From assembly GCF_954871325.1 (NCBI RefSeq), contig NC_088776.1, positions 17,484,052-17,548,051 on the forward strand: 64,000 bases of DNA. The letters run 5' to 3'. Shown here in pieces: positions 21,701 through 36,700 of this stretch. The notes beneath the pieces were generated by a model. The model saw nothing but the letters and a program-made list of their open reading frames with translations, searched no databases and was not told where the DNA came from. Position numbers and translations under genes: made by a program. Each line of letters starts with the position of its first letter. The stretch's first letter is position 1. The stretch is from Gordionus sp. m RMFG-2023 (lineage: Eukaryota > Nematomorpha > Gordioida > Chordodea > Parachordodidae).

Positions 21701-24700
21701 TTGGCTAAAATATTTGGGTTAGCCGTTTTTAAAAATCGAGTCATTTAACAACACTAGTGTATACTTTGGAGAAAAAATCCATTATCACAAAAAAAGCTGA
21801 CTGAGTTAGAATCTTTGGTGACCAAGATTTAGTAATAGCAATTATCACTTAGGGCTGCTGTAAAGTCATTTTATTGTTTGAGGTGCCCAAATTAAATTTT
21901 TTTGAGCGCACTCTTATTAAATTTAGACATGCCTCCCAGGAAGGCACAAGTGTTAAAACTGAAGGATGCTCTTCACTAGAGACAACATCATAATATTAAA
22001 TGATATTATAATATAAATTGAGTGAGGAATTTTTTTTATTAAGAAAGATTGAATGCAAATTAAAATTGTTACATGTTAGTAACATGTAATATCTAATAAT
22101 GTTTTATTTCAAAAAAGTTTAATGTTTATAAAAACTAATGTTATATTATAAATATTACTTTGTTTATTATTGTCTAAAGATTTAATATACATGCCCATTT
22201 AAATGATTACTGTTTAAGGCAATAATTTATGTAAATTGGACATTTAGTTATATTAAATGATGTTTAATTTTGATATATATAATATATATACACATACATT
22301 ATTTTAGAAGATTACCTAAAAAATATTATATTATAGACGATACTTATTTTGATTAAAAAATGATATTCAAACAAATAAAATCTTTGTCTTAAAAAAACAT
22401 TAATTGTAAATTTATATAAAAGAATTATGATTAGATAAATAGTTAACAATAAAATATACATTCTCAATCAACTACCGCTTTCCAAGTTCTTATATTATCA
22501 AGATCAACTACTACCAACTACTAGCTATCTCATTAAAAATCAAATAGAGATAAAAAAATTTTATAGTAATAAAATAATAATATAAATATAAATTTACATA
22601 GGATCAGTGCAAGTTCTACTTGACGTCATAACACCTCCTCCACAGCTTCGAGAACAAGGCGTAAATTCGGACCATTCGCCCCAGCCGCCATCTATTGGTA
22701 TATTAGAACGGTGAATTTTATCTATGCAATTTCCATTTTGGCACCACTAGATTCATCAAAGAAACAAAATTATTATATATAAATTTTTAGAATTAATAGT
22801 GCCAGGCGCGTACGCAGGAATTCGCTGTGGAGGGTGGGGGGAGGGGGGTGAATAATTAAATTTATTTATAAAATTATTTTAAGAATAACTTTAGTTTCAT
22901 AAATTTATTAAACTAGTAACTAGTTTTGTTGAATTGCCTTAAGCCGATTTTAAAACGGCGAACTCAGTATTTTATCTATAAAAACATAATGTAAGCCTGA
23001 ATATTTTGCTCATAAATGGCACAAAGATTTGGACAATTATTAGCGAAATCTCAAGGCTTAGGCAATATTTTTGTGGCTAAAATCTTGAGTTAACCATTTA
23101 TAAAATTCAGCTCAAATCGAGTCGTTTAACAACAGTACTAAAAATAGTAAAAAAAATAATTAAGAAGCATATTATATTATAAATTTATAATGAAAAATTC
23201 AATATTCTTGGAATTGAGCTAATTTTTCAATGATTTCATCCGTGCTTGGTATTAACTCCCTACATATATTAAGAAGGACTAACACCCATCCAATATATTT
23301 TAAGAGGTAGTACTTTAATGTGTAATGTTGTCAAACGGCTCAATTTGAGCTGATTTTTAAGTGGCTATCTAACCAATATATTATCCAGAAAAATATTACG
23401 CAAAGCTAAATATTTTGCTCATAGATGGCACAATGGTTTGGACTAGAAGTCTGCAATGGGCGGGTTTTAGCCCGCCCGCCTAATTTTCAACATTGGGCGG
23501 TTGACGGGAGGTAACTTAAAGTAATGGACAGGCTTGGGCAGTTGAATTTTAAATATTTTTCAAGCGAAATGAGCAGAACAGGCTTCAATTTATTAAAAAT
23601 AAAATGTTTAATTAAGAATACATTAAAATAAATAAATAAAAAGCCAAGCCAGCCATTAAAATAATTCTTAAGCATTAGGCGAATGAGCGGGAAACAAAAT
23701 TTATAAATAAGCGAAATGAGGGCGGGTGACGAGTGGGCGGGCTTTTTGACTAAACCCGCCCAATACATACCTCTAGTTTGGAGATCTATTAGCAAAATCT
23801 CGAAGCTCACTCAGACAGTATTTTTTGATTTTTAAAAATCGGCTCAAATCGAGCAATTTAACAACACTACTTTTCAGATATGTTTTTATTGTTGTTAGAG
23901 AAGGAAATGTTCTTTTATTGGTAGATAAATATATAATAATACATAGGAAAATAGTTTTAAATGTGTTTGAAATTATGCGAAGCATCTATAACATTTCTTG
24001 AAACATTATCAACCATATTTAACCTTTAATACTATAATTTGCAATCAGCTAGTAATACAATTGGATACTTTAACATCCTCACAATAAAAATCTGCCAAAT
24101 ATTTACTTTTCTCTAACAAGATTTGAGATAGATTCGGATTCTGTAGTAATAATATTTGCAGATTTGTAAGTGCTGCCTGGTTAATTAAGAAACTTTCATT
24201 CATTTAGTTATAAAAATATCCAAGAAGAAGATAAAGAGATTTATTCTATGGTATTTTTTGACTGACCCTATATTAATATTGGAACGATAGGTTTGCCTTG
24301 TTGCTAGTAGAGGTAGATAAATATTGAATTCATAGAGATCTGTTTTTGACTCAACAATGATACAATTTATGAAATTCGTCATCTATATTTGCCCTAATTT
24401 CCTAAAGTTCCAATATAATGCTTTCAGCTATTCTCGTAGTCTCAATCATATTGATGTCATTTTTTGAATATTTTACTTTTAGTTTTGCAGTGAATTAGTA
24501 GTGTATTTATTTCTGCTGTGAATGTGATTAGTAAATGTAGGATATAAATAAGAGGTTAATCAGTAGTGCTAACAATTCTTATGATTACTCAAATAATTTT
24601 ATATTCAATTCAAGCCCTGTTGAGATGAAAGATTATTGCTCGGACCGCATAAGTCTGCTTATTATTAAAATTACTTTTTTAAAAATAAACAAAGAATTAT

Positions 24701-27700
24701 TTAAATAGTTTAAAAAATATAACTTTATTATAACCACAACTGGTCCCATCAGCCCATTGAGTGTACATATAATCGCAATTACGTTTTTTATTGAGGCAGT
24801 AAAGATATTGACAAGGTGGCTTAAATTAAATGTATAATATATTAAATTTAATAATTTTGATTTCGTTCCTTTTTCCTTCCTTTTACCTTCTTTCCTTCCA
24901 ATTTAAAAAAAATAATATTATAATTGGAAAACTAGTAATTCCTGATAATATTTAACTTTTTGCAAAAATATTCAAAAACATTCCATATTATTGGTAATTT
25001 TACAACTCTTTCAAAACTGTCAAACCTTATTAATATTAGGGCAAAAATGGGAAAAAGAGCCGTATATTAACTGGCATTGTTGATGAAGAGAGTATTCCTC
25101 GCCAGGTGGCCTTAAGGCTTTCATTTGACTCATGTATTCCATATTTTCTGGCTTGTTTAATAGACATTGGCCAAAACCTTTGCTATTTTATTTTTTTTAT
25201 TAAAAAAATTATATAATTAGTTTTCATCAATGTCATATAATTAATTGATTAAAAACATTTTGCAAAATTATAAAATAAATAAAAATTTTTAATATTATAT
25301 TACATTTATACAAAAATAATAAATTATTACAGTCCTGTCTGAGTCAGCGTAATCCGGGTTTTTTAATATCTGTAATATAACGCTGTCCAATCGCATGGTA
25401 TAAGTTGTAAAATTTAGGTTCAAACTAATAAAAGTGTATTTAAAATAAAGAACATTAAACAACTGCCCTTTTTACTCAAACGTTGGAGGAAGTCAATCAG
25501 AAATCTGCATGGAGAAATATCATTAGACTCAGCCCAAAGAAAGACCAGCCCGAAATTTAAAATTTTTTTTGTCATAGTCCGAAACAAAATTATTTTCAAA
25601 TAGGCTCACCTAAGACCAAAGTAATTCGAACCCAATGGAGGGATCGGATCTGGCCTTGCAGATCACTAAGGTTACAAGAATAATCCCAGATCAGGAATTG
25701 AGCCCCCCCCCTATCAAAAAATTAAAAATATCCCATCAGAATTCTTATCTGAAAAGATTGGGAAGTTCTTTTGAATGGACGGAATTTGAGTTAATCATAT
25801 CTTATAATGATTATAAAATTGTGTGACTAATGAATCGGCGATTAAAGAAGCGACAATTAATATTGTGATGTCAATTTTTTTAACTGGAGAGTTGATTTGT
25901 AAAAAATTTCTATTGACTCTTCAATATTCACATTATATTGAAACAATCGCTAAACTATTAAGTTTTTCCTGAGTTATAGTCAGCCAATATGTATTTACTA
26001 ATTTAAATCTTGAAAAGCTTCTTCGTCCAGGCAACTCGAAATATTTTTTTTTAAATGTGGCTCTAAAATTAGCAAATTTATTTTACCATCCTGAAAATCG
26101 TAAAGCTCAAGCCCCAGACCAGCTCTCCATCTAAGTTTTATTTTGATATTTTTGTACATTTTCAATTATAATCTTGTAATTTGATGTTTGCACCTTTTCT
26201 TATTAAATTTTATTATATTGAACAAATTTCGATTAAAATAATAAACAATTAATGGTTTTACAAAATTGACAATTGTTACAAGAAATATTTGAAAACTGTA
26301 AGAAATAATAAATGTTGAGAGTTTTTAAAATTTTTATATAAAATAGGCGTTGATGAAGATCTTATTGAATTATCCCTTTATAAGGATAAAATTTATTTTA
26401 CAGAAATACCAAATACATTAAAATCCGTTTACTTTAGACTGAGAGCTTTCCCTTGACATAGTATAATATTATAAAATTAATTTATGGCCTCACAAAATAA
26501 TGCATGTAATTTGAGGTTTTTCAATTTCAAAATTATTTTTTTAACCCTACATAGTTAATCTCGACCTGACTAGCAGTCATGATTTACGTAAAATTTAACT
26601 AGCATATAAATTCGGTAATTTAATATCTTGCCATCGACCGGCCAATTTTTTAAAATTAGTATGGCAAGGATTGATATTTTTTTATAAATCTTGATAACTG
26701 AGTCTAAAATATTAGAAAAAGCCTTTATTATACAATTGAAAGATATTTTCGGAAGATATTATATTTTATTTAATTATGATTTACTCTAAAAATGAGGAAA
26801 TATAATGCTGACTACATTTTGACCAAGACAATATTCTGTTGTTAGGATATAACACCTTGGACATAATATGGTAGGTATTAGCGTCAGCGTCATATGATTC
26901 GAATTCTTTGCAAGGCGGATCACCATCATGTGGTAAACCTAAACTATTTTTAGTATTAATTTTTATTGAATAATCAGGGTTAAACATACTTGTGTCCAAT
27001 TTCATGAGCTATCGTTAAAGCTACACTTAAGCCATTATCTTCCGCGATAGCACAACTAGTTGTGGGATCGCATATCGATCCCCTAGTCATAGCTATGTAC
27101 ATATATTAATAATAATAGATAAAACTTAATATATTTGTTTTAAAGTGCATTACCCAAAGTTTGGCAATTAATTTCATTGCTACATATATCCTGCCTTGTC
27201 AATAATATAGCTGTATCATGATGAAAGAGTTCAAATTGAGATTTAGTATTGTGTTCGTATTGCCAGTCACAAAAATTTCCAAGTGTGGTTTCACCGTTTC
27301 CAGTAATTTTAGGGGCATACTATACATTTATATTATAGGGATATTTATATGTACACTATATCCTTACAACCAAAATGTTTTAATGATTTTATTAGTGGTC
27401 GCGGACAAACAAAGCTTTATATTTAATGTCAACATAATCTTTCTTCCATTCCTTCGTTCCTTTCTCCTCCCTTCTTCCTTCCTTCCTTCCTTCCTTCCTT
27501 CCTTCCTTCCTTCCTTCCTTCCTTCCTTCCTTCCTTCCTTCCTTCCTTCCTTCCTTCCTACCTTCCTTCCTTCCTTCCTTCCTTGTGACAAAAAAATAAA
27601 TTAACTCATATTATATAATTTATAAATATAAAGCAATCACATTAGCAAGCATTTTAAAAAATTAAAGATAATTTAATAACCTCGGAATCTTGAAATATGG

Positions 27701-30700
27701 CTATTTTTACTAACACAATATTGATTGCATTGCCGATAGATGGATTTTTATATATCATTTCAACCTATTGTTAGTTGTATATTGTATATAAAATGTATAA
27801 TTGATTTATAAAGAGATTAAAAAATAAAGTTTATTATGCATTACGATAGATATGATTGTTAATATGTATCTCTGAAGATCCGGTCCATGAGATTTTGCAA
27901 CATCATAATCAGCTACTATCATAATTTCTACGAAATGTTCGCGAGATACTGAACGTTTTTTTATAGGGCGCCCATTAATCCTTTCTAATTATATGATTAA
28001 TATATTTATAAATAAATTTATATCTAATTATTTTTCTTTCTTTTTTCTTTCAATAAATTCAACCTATTTTAATTTTTTTAAATTAAAAGATTAAATTCAT
28101 AGGATTTGAGTTAAAATCACAAAACTAAATCTTTAACTTTTGTTTTTCTTAGATTTGTTAAATTATACATATGAATCTCTACCTCAAGTATTAATGTGAG
28201 GTTTACCAGTTCAAAATTACTCCATATCATCAAATAAAAATAGCATAAATAATCCTAACCTAATAATGCATTCAATTTTTATCCGGCATTTTTCCAAAAA
28301 TGACATCAATGCATTCCACGAAGCTAATAGGATGTGAGCAAAATTTAGCTTAGCATTAATCTCACTTTCAACTAAAATGCATGTACTATCTAAGTAAGGC
28401 GGTGCAAGATACTGCAATAAAATACTTAATGATCAAATCAACTAGAGCTACTGTCAAGAATTTTTAAAGGGGGGGGAGGGGTGCATCTATTCTATATTAG
28501 GCCAAAAAAACAAATCCTTAAACCAAAAAGCATATAAGTTTAATATCATGTAAATTTTAGATAATTAATAGCCATGATTTCTAATTTATGGAGGAGTCCC
28601 CCTATATGTCCCTTTGGCTGCTCTTAGGTTCAATCGGGTTGTATTTAAATTTCCTAAAAATGTTAAATTATTTAATTATAAAAAAAATATTTTTTTGAAG
28701 TATCAATTTTTATTTATTTTTTAAAATTAGTAAATTTATAATTAAGGGGAGAGAATTTTCCGCTTCTCCCCTTGGCTACATCAATGCACAACCCATCATA
28801 ATCATATGAAGATATAAGTGTTAATAATAGCACAAAATTTTCATTTTATATAGTATTTGTATTTTTGTAAAATACAAATTGAAAGTACTTAAATAAACGG
28901 CAAGTCTCCCAATTAAAGAAATAATTTTAATCTTATTATTTAAAAAAGAGCATTATTTTAATTTAAAAAAAAATTAATATTATTAATTATGTACTTACAA
29001 TCTAATTATTTGAATTTATATTCTTCTTTTATGATATTTAAAGATTTTGGGCTATTTTAAAAAAAGGTGAATGAAATATATATTGAATAAACATGTTTAT
29101 GCATAATCCAGAATTTAATATAACTCATATTAATGGTAATTAATATTAACTTTTTTTGGTATGTTTTTAAATTAAAGCTTGAATAATAATAGGAAACAAT
29201 GTATCCATTATAGTTTTAATTTAAAATATGCTTTTGTATTTAAATTTTAAATCTAAATTTATTCTCGTTTTCCTTCAAGCTATTGGAATTAGGGCTAGGC
29301 TAGAGACAGTTCTCAATTGTTAAGAGATTTTCAGAATCTCTTTTAATTCATTTAATTAAACAAAAAATATAAGCGAAAACAAATGGTGTATCTAGTTTTA
29401 ACATTTTGGATGCGTTTTCAAATAGAAAATATTGAAAATAAATTTTGGCAGGCTGAGTTCCCAGGAGAGCCATTGAAAGGATCCTAAATTTAAATCATAG
29501 CTTTCTTCCATTTTAAATGGAGTATATTAGGCATTATACTAATCTAAAAAACTGAAAAACCATGAATGGCAATTAATTTTTAAATTTTATAATAATCATA
29601 TAGTGAGTGGTCGAGGTTTGATCAAAATCATGAATCTAATTCCAGATTTACTTAATTATTAACATAACATTAATAAAAATAATAATAAAATATTAAATTA
29701 CAATGACAAAAAAAATAGAATATATATCGATTTCAATTTTGAAATAACCTATGAATAAAGATCAATACAATCATAATCATGCTTTGATCATGCGTATTGA
29801 ATAAGTATGTAGATAGCGAGACACCATCATTAATTAATAAAAAAAAAATTCTATACGGATCTGATTAGTGATGTAAGATTATCTTATTATATAAACCTTA
29901 ACAACAACATTGAATTTTTTTAAACAATGATGAGCTGCTAAAATTTTTATAAATGAAATAATCGATTATATCATCATGGTGAAGAATCAAGTATCGAAAA
30001 GATAAGATTGAATTTTGAAAACAGACCCTTTTTTTAAAAAAAAGAGAGAAATTTAAATGATGGTTATATTAAACCTTATATTAAATAACATAGTTAGTTA
30101 AGTTGTATAATATTTATATATTGTATTATATTTTAAAAGTTAAGAAGTTATATAATATTTATATATTATATTATATTTTAAAATAAAGTCTGTTATCAAT
30201 ATGACATAAATTACTTGTTTTAATAAAACAACATAGACCCCTCCCTTATAGCAATAGTAACATTATTTAGAGATAAGCTCTGAGATTAGATTAGTTTTAT
30301 TTTCAAAATATTTATTTAATATTATTAGACAAAATCATGCAAAAAAAATATTAGGGTTAAGGTGAAATACGAGAAATCGGATTTTGAACAATTAAATTTA
30401 AATCTAATTAAAATGAAAATAAATTAATATATTTATTCAAAACCTTCTTTTTTTAACAATACAAATTAAATAAATATCCCCATTCTAGAAGAGATTTATA
30501 CTCTATTTCGATTGTAATCTTTAAAATTTGAGAAGGGAAATTAAATAAATATAAAAATAATACGCTGATAGAAATATTAAAAAAACCTTTATTATCTTCC
30601 CTAAATGGACGCGATTGAGTAGCGTTATTCGGAGCCGGGAAAAAATTGGTAGAATCTTGCAAAAAGTTATATTTATCGAATGGAGGCGTTTTTATAGATG

Positions 30701-33700
30701 ATAAGCTATAGACAATATGAGGTTGTGAGTTGTGACTAGAGTCGAAGGATGAATTTATACTTTTGCTCTTTGTTTCAAGAAAATATACATTCACGTGAGT
30801 ATAGTTTGAATACATCGAATCGTCTATTTGGTGCGTATGGTTATTATTTTTATCTAATAAAGAGGCTAAGGAAGTGTTAAATGTCGATATTTTTGTATCT
30901 CTCGGTTTAAATTTCCTCATAGAATTCGCGGTCACGGGTTCAATAAAAAATTGCTTACCATCTATCTGAAACATGCCCATCTTGTTTATATTTTTAAAAT
31001 ATATAAAGAATATAGACTTTAGTATAAGCAATGAATGAGATATAACGGTTAAATTCAATTGGGGATACCGGGTACAAAATGGATTTTGTGTAAATGTCTA
31101 TAAAATGACAAATATCTCAAATGGTAGTCTGTTCTCTACCTAATGTATACATATGATATGTTGTTTTCCAATATGTATAGATTTTCTATTATTTAAATTT
31201 TCGCAAAAAAAATATGATTAACATACAAGAATGATAATTCTACTGAAAATTTATAATTAAATATCAAAGAATTGCAAGCCCGAATCAAGATCGGGCCGAT
31301 TTAAAAAATAAATTTAAATTATATCATCCGTCGGAAAATCATATGAGCACTTTAATATTCATTTCCTGCCCATATTCAATTCCCATGCAGTATACAATGT
31401 AGATTCAAAATAATGAAATTTAAAAATGTTGGACCGGATCGTAAAATAAAAAAGTCCGGGTCGCTGGGCTTGATATTAAAATTATCCGGGTTGGGCCAAA
31501 AAAAATTTTGCCGGGCTCAAAAAGATTTTCTGTTAGAATCCAGACCAGGCCAATAAGCTACTCTGACGTATATAAATGAAAATAAAATATTTATCGATAA
31601 TAAATAATATATATTTTTATATATAGTTTTCCTATAATAAACAACGTATACAGTTAGTGAATACAATGGAAAGGTTTGGTAGTTATATACCCCCTTCCCA
31701 TGAAAAATATGAAGTAGAATAAAATTTTTCATAATATTATATATAGATGAGAATTTGCTTTTATTTTTTTTATAAATTGATAAAACACACTCTTTAATTT
31801 TATAATTCTAAATCATTTCAGAATTTTTTTTTCTTGTGTAAAAAAATGGTAGAATTTTATGAACAAAATAGGCAAATATTTCATTTTATAATCAAATTTT
31901 CACATAATAAAAAATTTGATATAAATTCTATTAAAAAATTGAAAAACGGGACACTTGTCCCAAAGAGGGTATTTCGTTGGGGATCCACCTTTGATATTTT
32001 CTGTTTCCAAGTCTAAAAGCGCACTTAGTATTAATATTACTTTTCTAAACAATGTCTCACCCTTGGCGTCTGAGGGTAAAAAGTTATTTTTTGTAATCCT
32101 TTGCAACTTCACCGTATCATTCCATTTCCTAAGATGAGCAAGTCTTATATGACTACTTTTATGCTACAGCTACTAAATCATAAAAGTATCAAAGCTGCTG
32201 CTAAGACATCGAATTTCATATTTTACTATAAAAGGTTGATTTTTTAATAATAGTAAAATTTTTATATATGGTTTAATTAATTTAATTTTATTATAATTGA
32301 AAATTTTTAACATTAGCAAAAAAAGAGGTAATTTTAACAAAATGAGCAAAATAAAGAGAATACTACCCAAATTTAACGTAAAAATGTCATTATATCTAAA
32401 ATCTGCATAAAAGAATCATATCTAAATACAATTTAATATTTTTAAAGGGGCTCTCCAAAGTGGGCTTAAAATCCTATGTGCGATTATTCATATTATAATT
32501 GTAAATGAATTCGAAGATATTTTTCAAAATAAATAAAAGTTTTGACGTACCCCATATTCCGTTTCGTCTGGTCCCCTATACTTTCTCATGATCATTGTCA
32601 AAATTGTGATAAATAAGGCCTAAAAAATTTATAGTCAAATTCTCAACTTCAAATTATGTACCGAACATTGAACAATATAAGTTCATAGGTTAAATTATAA
32701 TTTAATATCAAAGCTTGTTATAATATGTAATGCACAAGTACATAATATAAAATAATACAACCGTTTATTGAATATTAAGTTAATTTTTTCAATATTTACA
32801 TAAGGAAACTAAATGTAGTAAAATTTATTATATATTTAATATGATTAAACATAATTTACAGATGATTTTTATAAATTTATTGAAAAAATTATGTGGGAGA
32901 AAATTTTATACACGCTAAATTTTTTTAATTAAACTTTAAAAATAAAAACATCAAAATCTTTATTTCACACTTTTTACAAATATTAGTAATCAAATCATAT
33001 AAAAAATATAGCTTACCTCAATTTAGAAATGTGCAAAGCCCGGCCCAGTCCGTCCGAAAAAATTATAACAGCCGGTAGAAATAGATAGCAATAGAGAAGA
33101 GATATAAAGCCTTAATTGACATTGGGAAAAAATTATATAGATATTAAACATGTGAAGTCGGAAAATTAGTACAAAAGAATTTGACGGACTAGAAAGAACT
33201 TTTCATAAAAATTTAATTGGGTTACTTGTGCTAAAATCCTAAACGTTAATATTTTATAAATCAGAAAAGTAAAGATTTAAGAACTAAACTTTAGGTACAT
33301 TAATGGAATAAAAAATAAAACAAGATTGTCTCAGAAGTCAGAACATTCCTGACCTGTTCAGAACGGTGCGGAAAAATATCGGTAAAACGCAGTTATATTA
33401 TCATTTTATTTCACCAAGAAACACTGAATTTATTTATCGTTTTATATTTAAATTATTGCACCCAAGTTATATTATAAAAATTTATCATTATATTTATTAG
33501 GTAGGAAGTTAAAAAAAAATTGAGCCTGTATAAATTTTATACGCTCACATGGGAGGGGTAGATATTTTATCAAAATAAAATATTCGGAGTAAAGGTTTAA
33601 AATTAATCGAATCATGAAACCAATGTGATTGTATTAAATTTTTGAGGTCGCACTAAGTTCATGTCCATGGAAAAATTAAAATTTAGGCCCGACCCAGCCA

Positions 33701-36700
33701 GCAGACTAAAAAAAATAAATAATCTTAACCCGAACCCGGCTCATAGTATATAAAAAATATATAAACACAGGCATATGGAATAATTGCAATACCTGGTCTG
33801 ACCCGGCACGCAGTTTAGAAAAATATGGCCTAGAAACAGCAATATTAAAAAATGTGCCCAACTTAGAGCAATGAGTGTACTAGAATAATGGCAATACATA
33901 CTAATACTATTTAATACGTTACTTCATAGTTTATTTTTATATAATTGAAATCAATAAAAAAAAATTATCTATAAATTTATAATCATAAAATAGTGTGCCT
34001 GCCTTAAACAAGACATCTTGTTTATATAAAGATCTAAACTAAGCCAAAACCCGGTGTCTATTTTAAAAACTTTCAATATAGGCATGTAGGCCACCATTTT
34101 ATTATGGAGACATCCCGGCCAATGTATGCTATGATGCGAAGTGTTTTTTCCACACTTTACGCTTTTTACAACGCATAAATATAAACAATCTTTTTAAAAT
34201 GATATTATTTGATGAAATAATTAAATAGAAACAATAAAATGTGTATTAATATAACATAATCAGGTATTTTTGAGGAAGGTTTCCAAAATTGGAACGGAAC
34301 ATTTTTTAAGCCATAAAGGAAAAGGAACACAGAAAATAAGACATGATCGCTATCGGGTTTTTTTTAAACATAATTCTTTTTAAATTAAAAATTATATTAT
34401 ATTAATGTAAACACTATATATGATTATAAAAAATAATATATCAAGAATTAATAAGTAAGATAACCCATATTTTAGATATAACCTTTCCAATTAGGTTTCA
34501 TTAAAATGTATATTAATAAAATTATTAGTGAGTCTGACTTTATTTTTTGCATATTTAGAAAGTAAATTAAGAGAATGTAATTATAAAGAGAATCCAAGTT
34601 TATTGATTCACTTATTGATATTAAAGAACATCAATTAAATATAGTAAGTTATTTGTAAAAACTCTTTTTTCGACCGAAATATAAAACAAATTTCACAAAA
34701 ATTATATTACAACATAACATAAAAGTTTTATTGTCAATGAATCAAATTTAAATTAGGATCATTTTAAATTTCATTAGTTTTTTAGGGACCTTACTGTATA
34801 ACGTAGTCGAGAATTCCGCTTGGGAAAAAAAATTAGACATAAAAAATTATATAAACTATACATAAAATACCGGGATTAAGTCGGTAACAAATTAAACTTA
34901 AAAAGTATTTCTCATGAATTATTATAAAATTTAAATTTAAAAAAATCAGGCCCTGCCCGGTTTTTGCAGAAAAATTTTTTTAACCCGAGGCATATTACAT
35001 TTTGATAACATATTATATCAGCTGCTATTCAAATAAAGTAACCTATGAGCGGGAAAAAAACATAGGTTTGTAATTTATTTGGCCAGGCCATTAAATTATA
35101 CCATAACATATTATATCAGCTGCTATTCAAATAAAGTAATCTATGAGAGAAAAAAAAACCTAGATTTGTAATTTATTTGGTCAGGCCATTAAATTATACC
35201 ATTTTTCGGCCCACTTAGGGGAAGGCCTGATTCACTATAAAAATTGTTCTCGTATTATTTAAAATATTGATTAAAATATTGAAAAAAAAAACAAAAATAA
35301 ATTAAGATTTTTATTTAAAATTCAAAAGATAACATTCTCTATATAATTTTTTTTAAAGTAAATGTGTCGACCTAGACTGTAACTGTAATAGTCCTTGTTA
35401 ATCCAATTAATAATTAAAAGGTCTCCAATCATGTTAATTAATTTAAAATGAATCGATTTACATCTGCTCTTTATAATACTTCTCTCTTTCTATTCTATAC
35501 TTCTATATTTACAAGTTAATATATATTTCAAAAAACGTATAAAGTCTGCTGCGAGCAACAACAAAAAAAATCTTTTAGAAATATTAAATAATTATTAATT
35601 TGTACCAAAAGGCAAATGTTAAATTTTTTAAAAAAAATACTGTGAATTTTATTTTTATAATGATAATTTAAAGAATTTTATTATTTTTCAAAGTGAAAGA
35701 ATAGAGAAACGATCAATCTATTTTTATAGTTTAAAAAAACGAATAAAATTTTTATTTTATGAAAAGAATAGGGGAGAAGGAAATTAAATAAAGGAAGATT
35801 TCGAGAAAGGAAAATATAATAGTAGTAAAAAATGATTCAAGATCATTATCAATTATATATCATGACGATCGACAAAAATATTGTGTAAAATAAAGATTTT
35901 AAATTGGATTTTTTTAGCAAGAAAACTAATTTTATAGTAATGAGTGTTTCAAATCATTGGTAAGCAATCGCTAATATTTAAGATTTGTGCCGATAAAAGG
36001 GTAAATAAGTTTCATTTCCACCTCATAAAACATGGTCATTAAAAATAAATATGTATAATATACAATATTTTAAAAGAAAAACATTTTGAAAAATAATTAT
36101 CATATTGTTATGAATTTAATAAGTATAATAGGTTTTAAAATTGGGATCTTGTTCTAAAAAAAATTATAATTCTTTTTAATAAGGATAATTTGGAAGAATA
36201 AAATAATATTAATAAAATCCTTATATTTTTTTTTACTATAAACTTTGTTATATTAAAAAAACTTAATTTGAAAAAGGGCATAGGCCTTAGACATTAGCAT
36301 TATAAGTGCATAATAGTTGTTTAGTAAAAGTACTATCTATATTATTAATTAGAATTATTTATGAAAAAAATAATAAAAATTAAAACACTTCTTTTATCCA
36401 TTTTTAAAGGTACTAAAAATTATAGAAATAAAAATTAAAAACCAAGATCTTTTTCTTTCTTTTATATTCTATTTTCTATTGTAAAAGGTTGAAAGAAAGT
36501 AATTCGAAACGAAACCAGAATTACTAAAAACTTTGCATTATGCAAGTAATTTTAAATAAAAAAAAAAGTAAATTTTTTGGAGGATTTCACAACTTTGGGG
36601 TGCTTAAAAGTTAGAAAATCAAAAGTCAAATTAGGCAGGTTACTGCATCAATAAAGTATGATAGTTAAATATATATATATACATATATATATATATATCA

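Noticed and set aside
27218-27604. Plus-strand frame rich in S-F-L-P repeats, and its minus-strand partner rich in K-E-G-R
   Set aside because: Both arise from the (TTCC)n microsatellite in ADAMTS intron 6; the flanking parts have no coding character.
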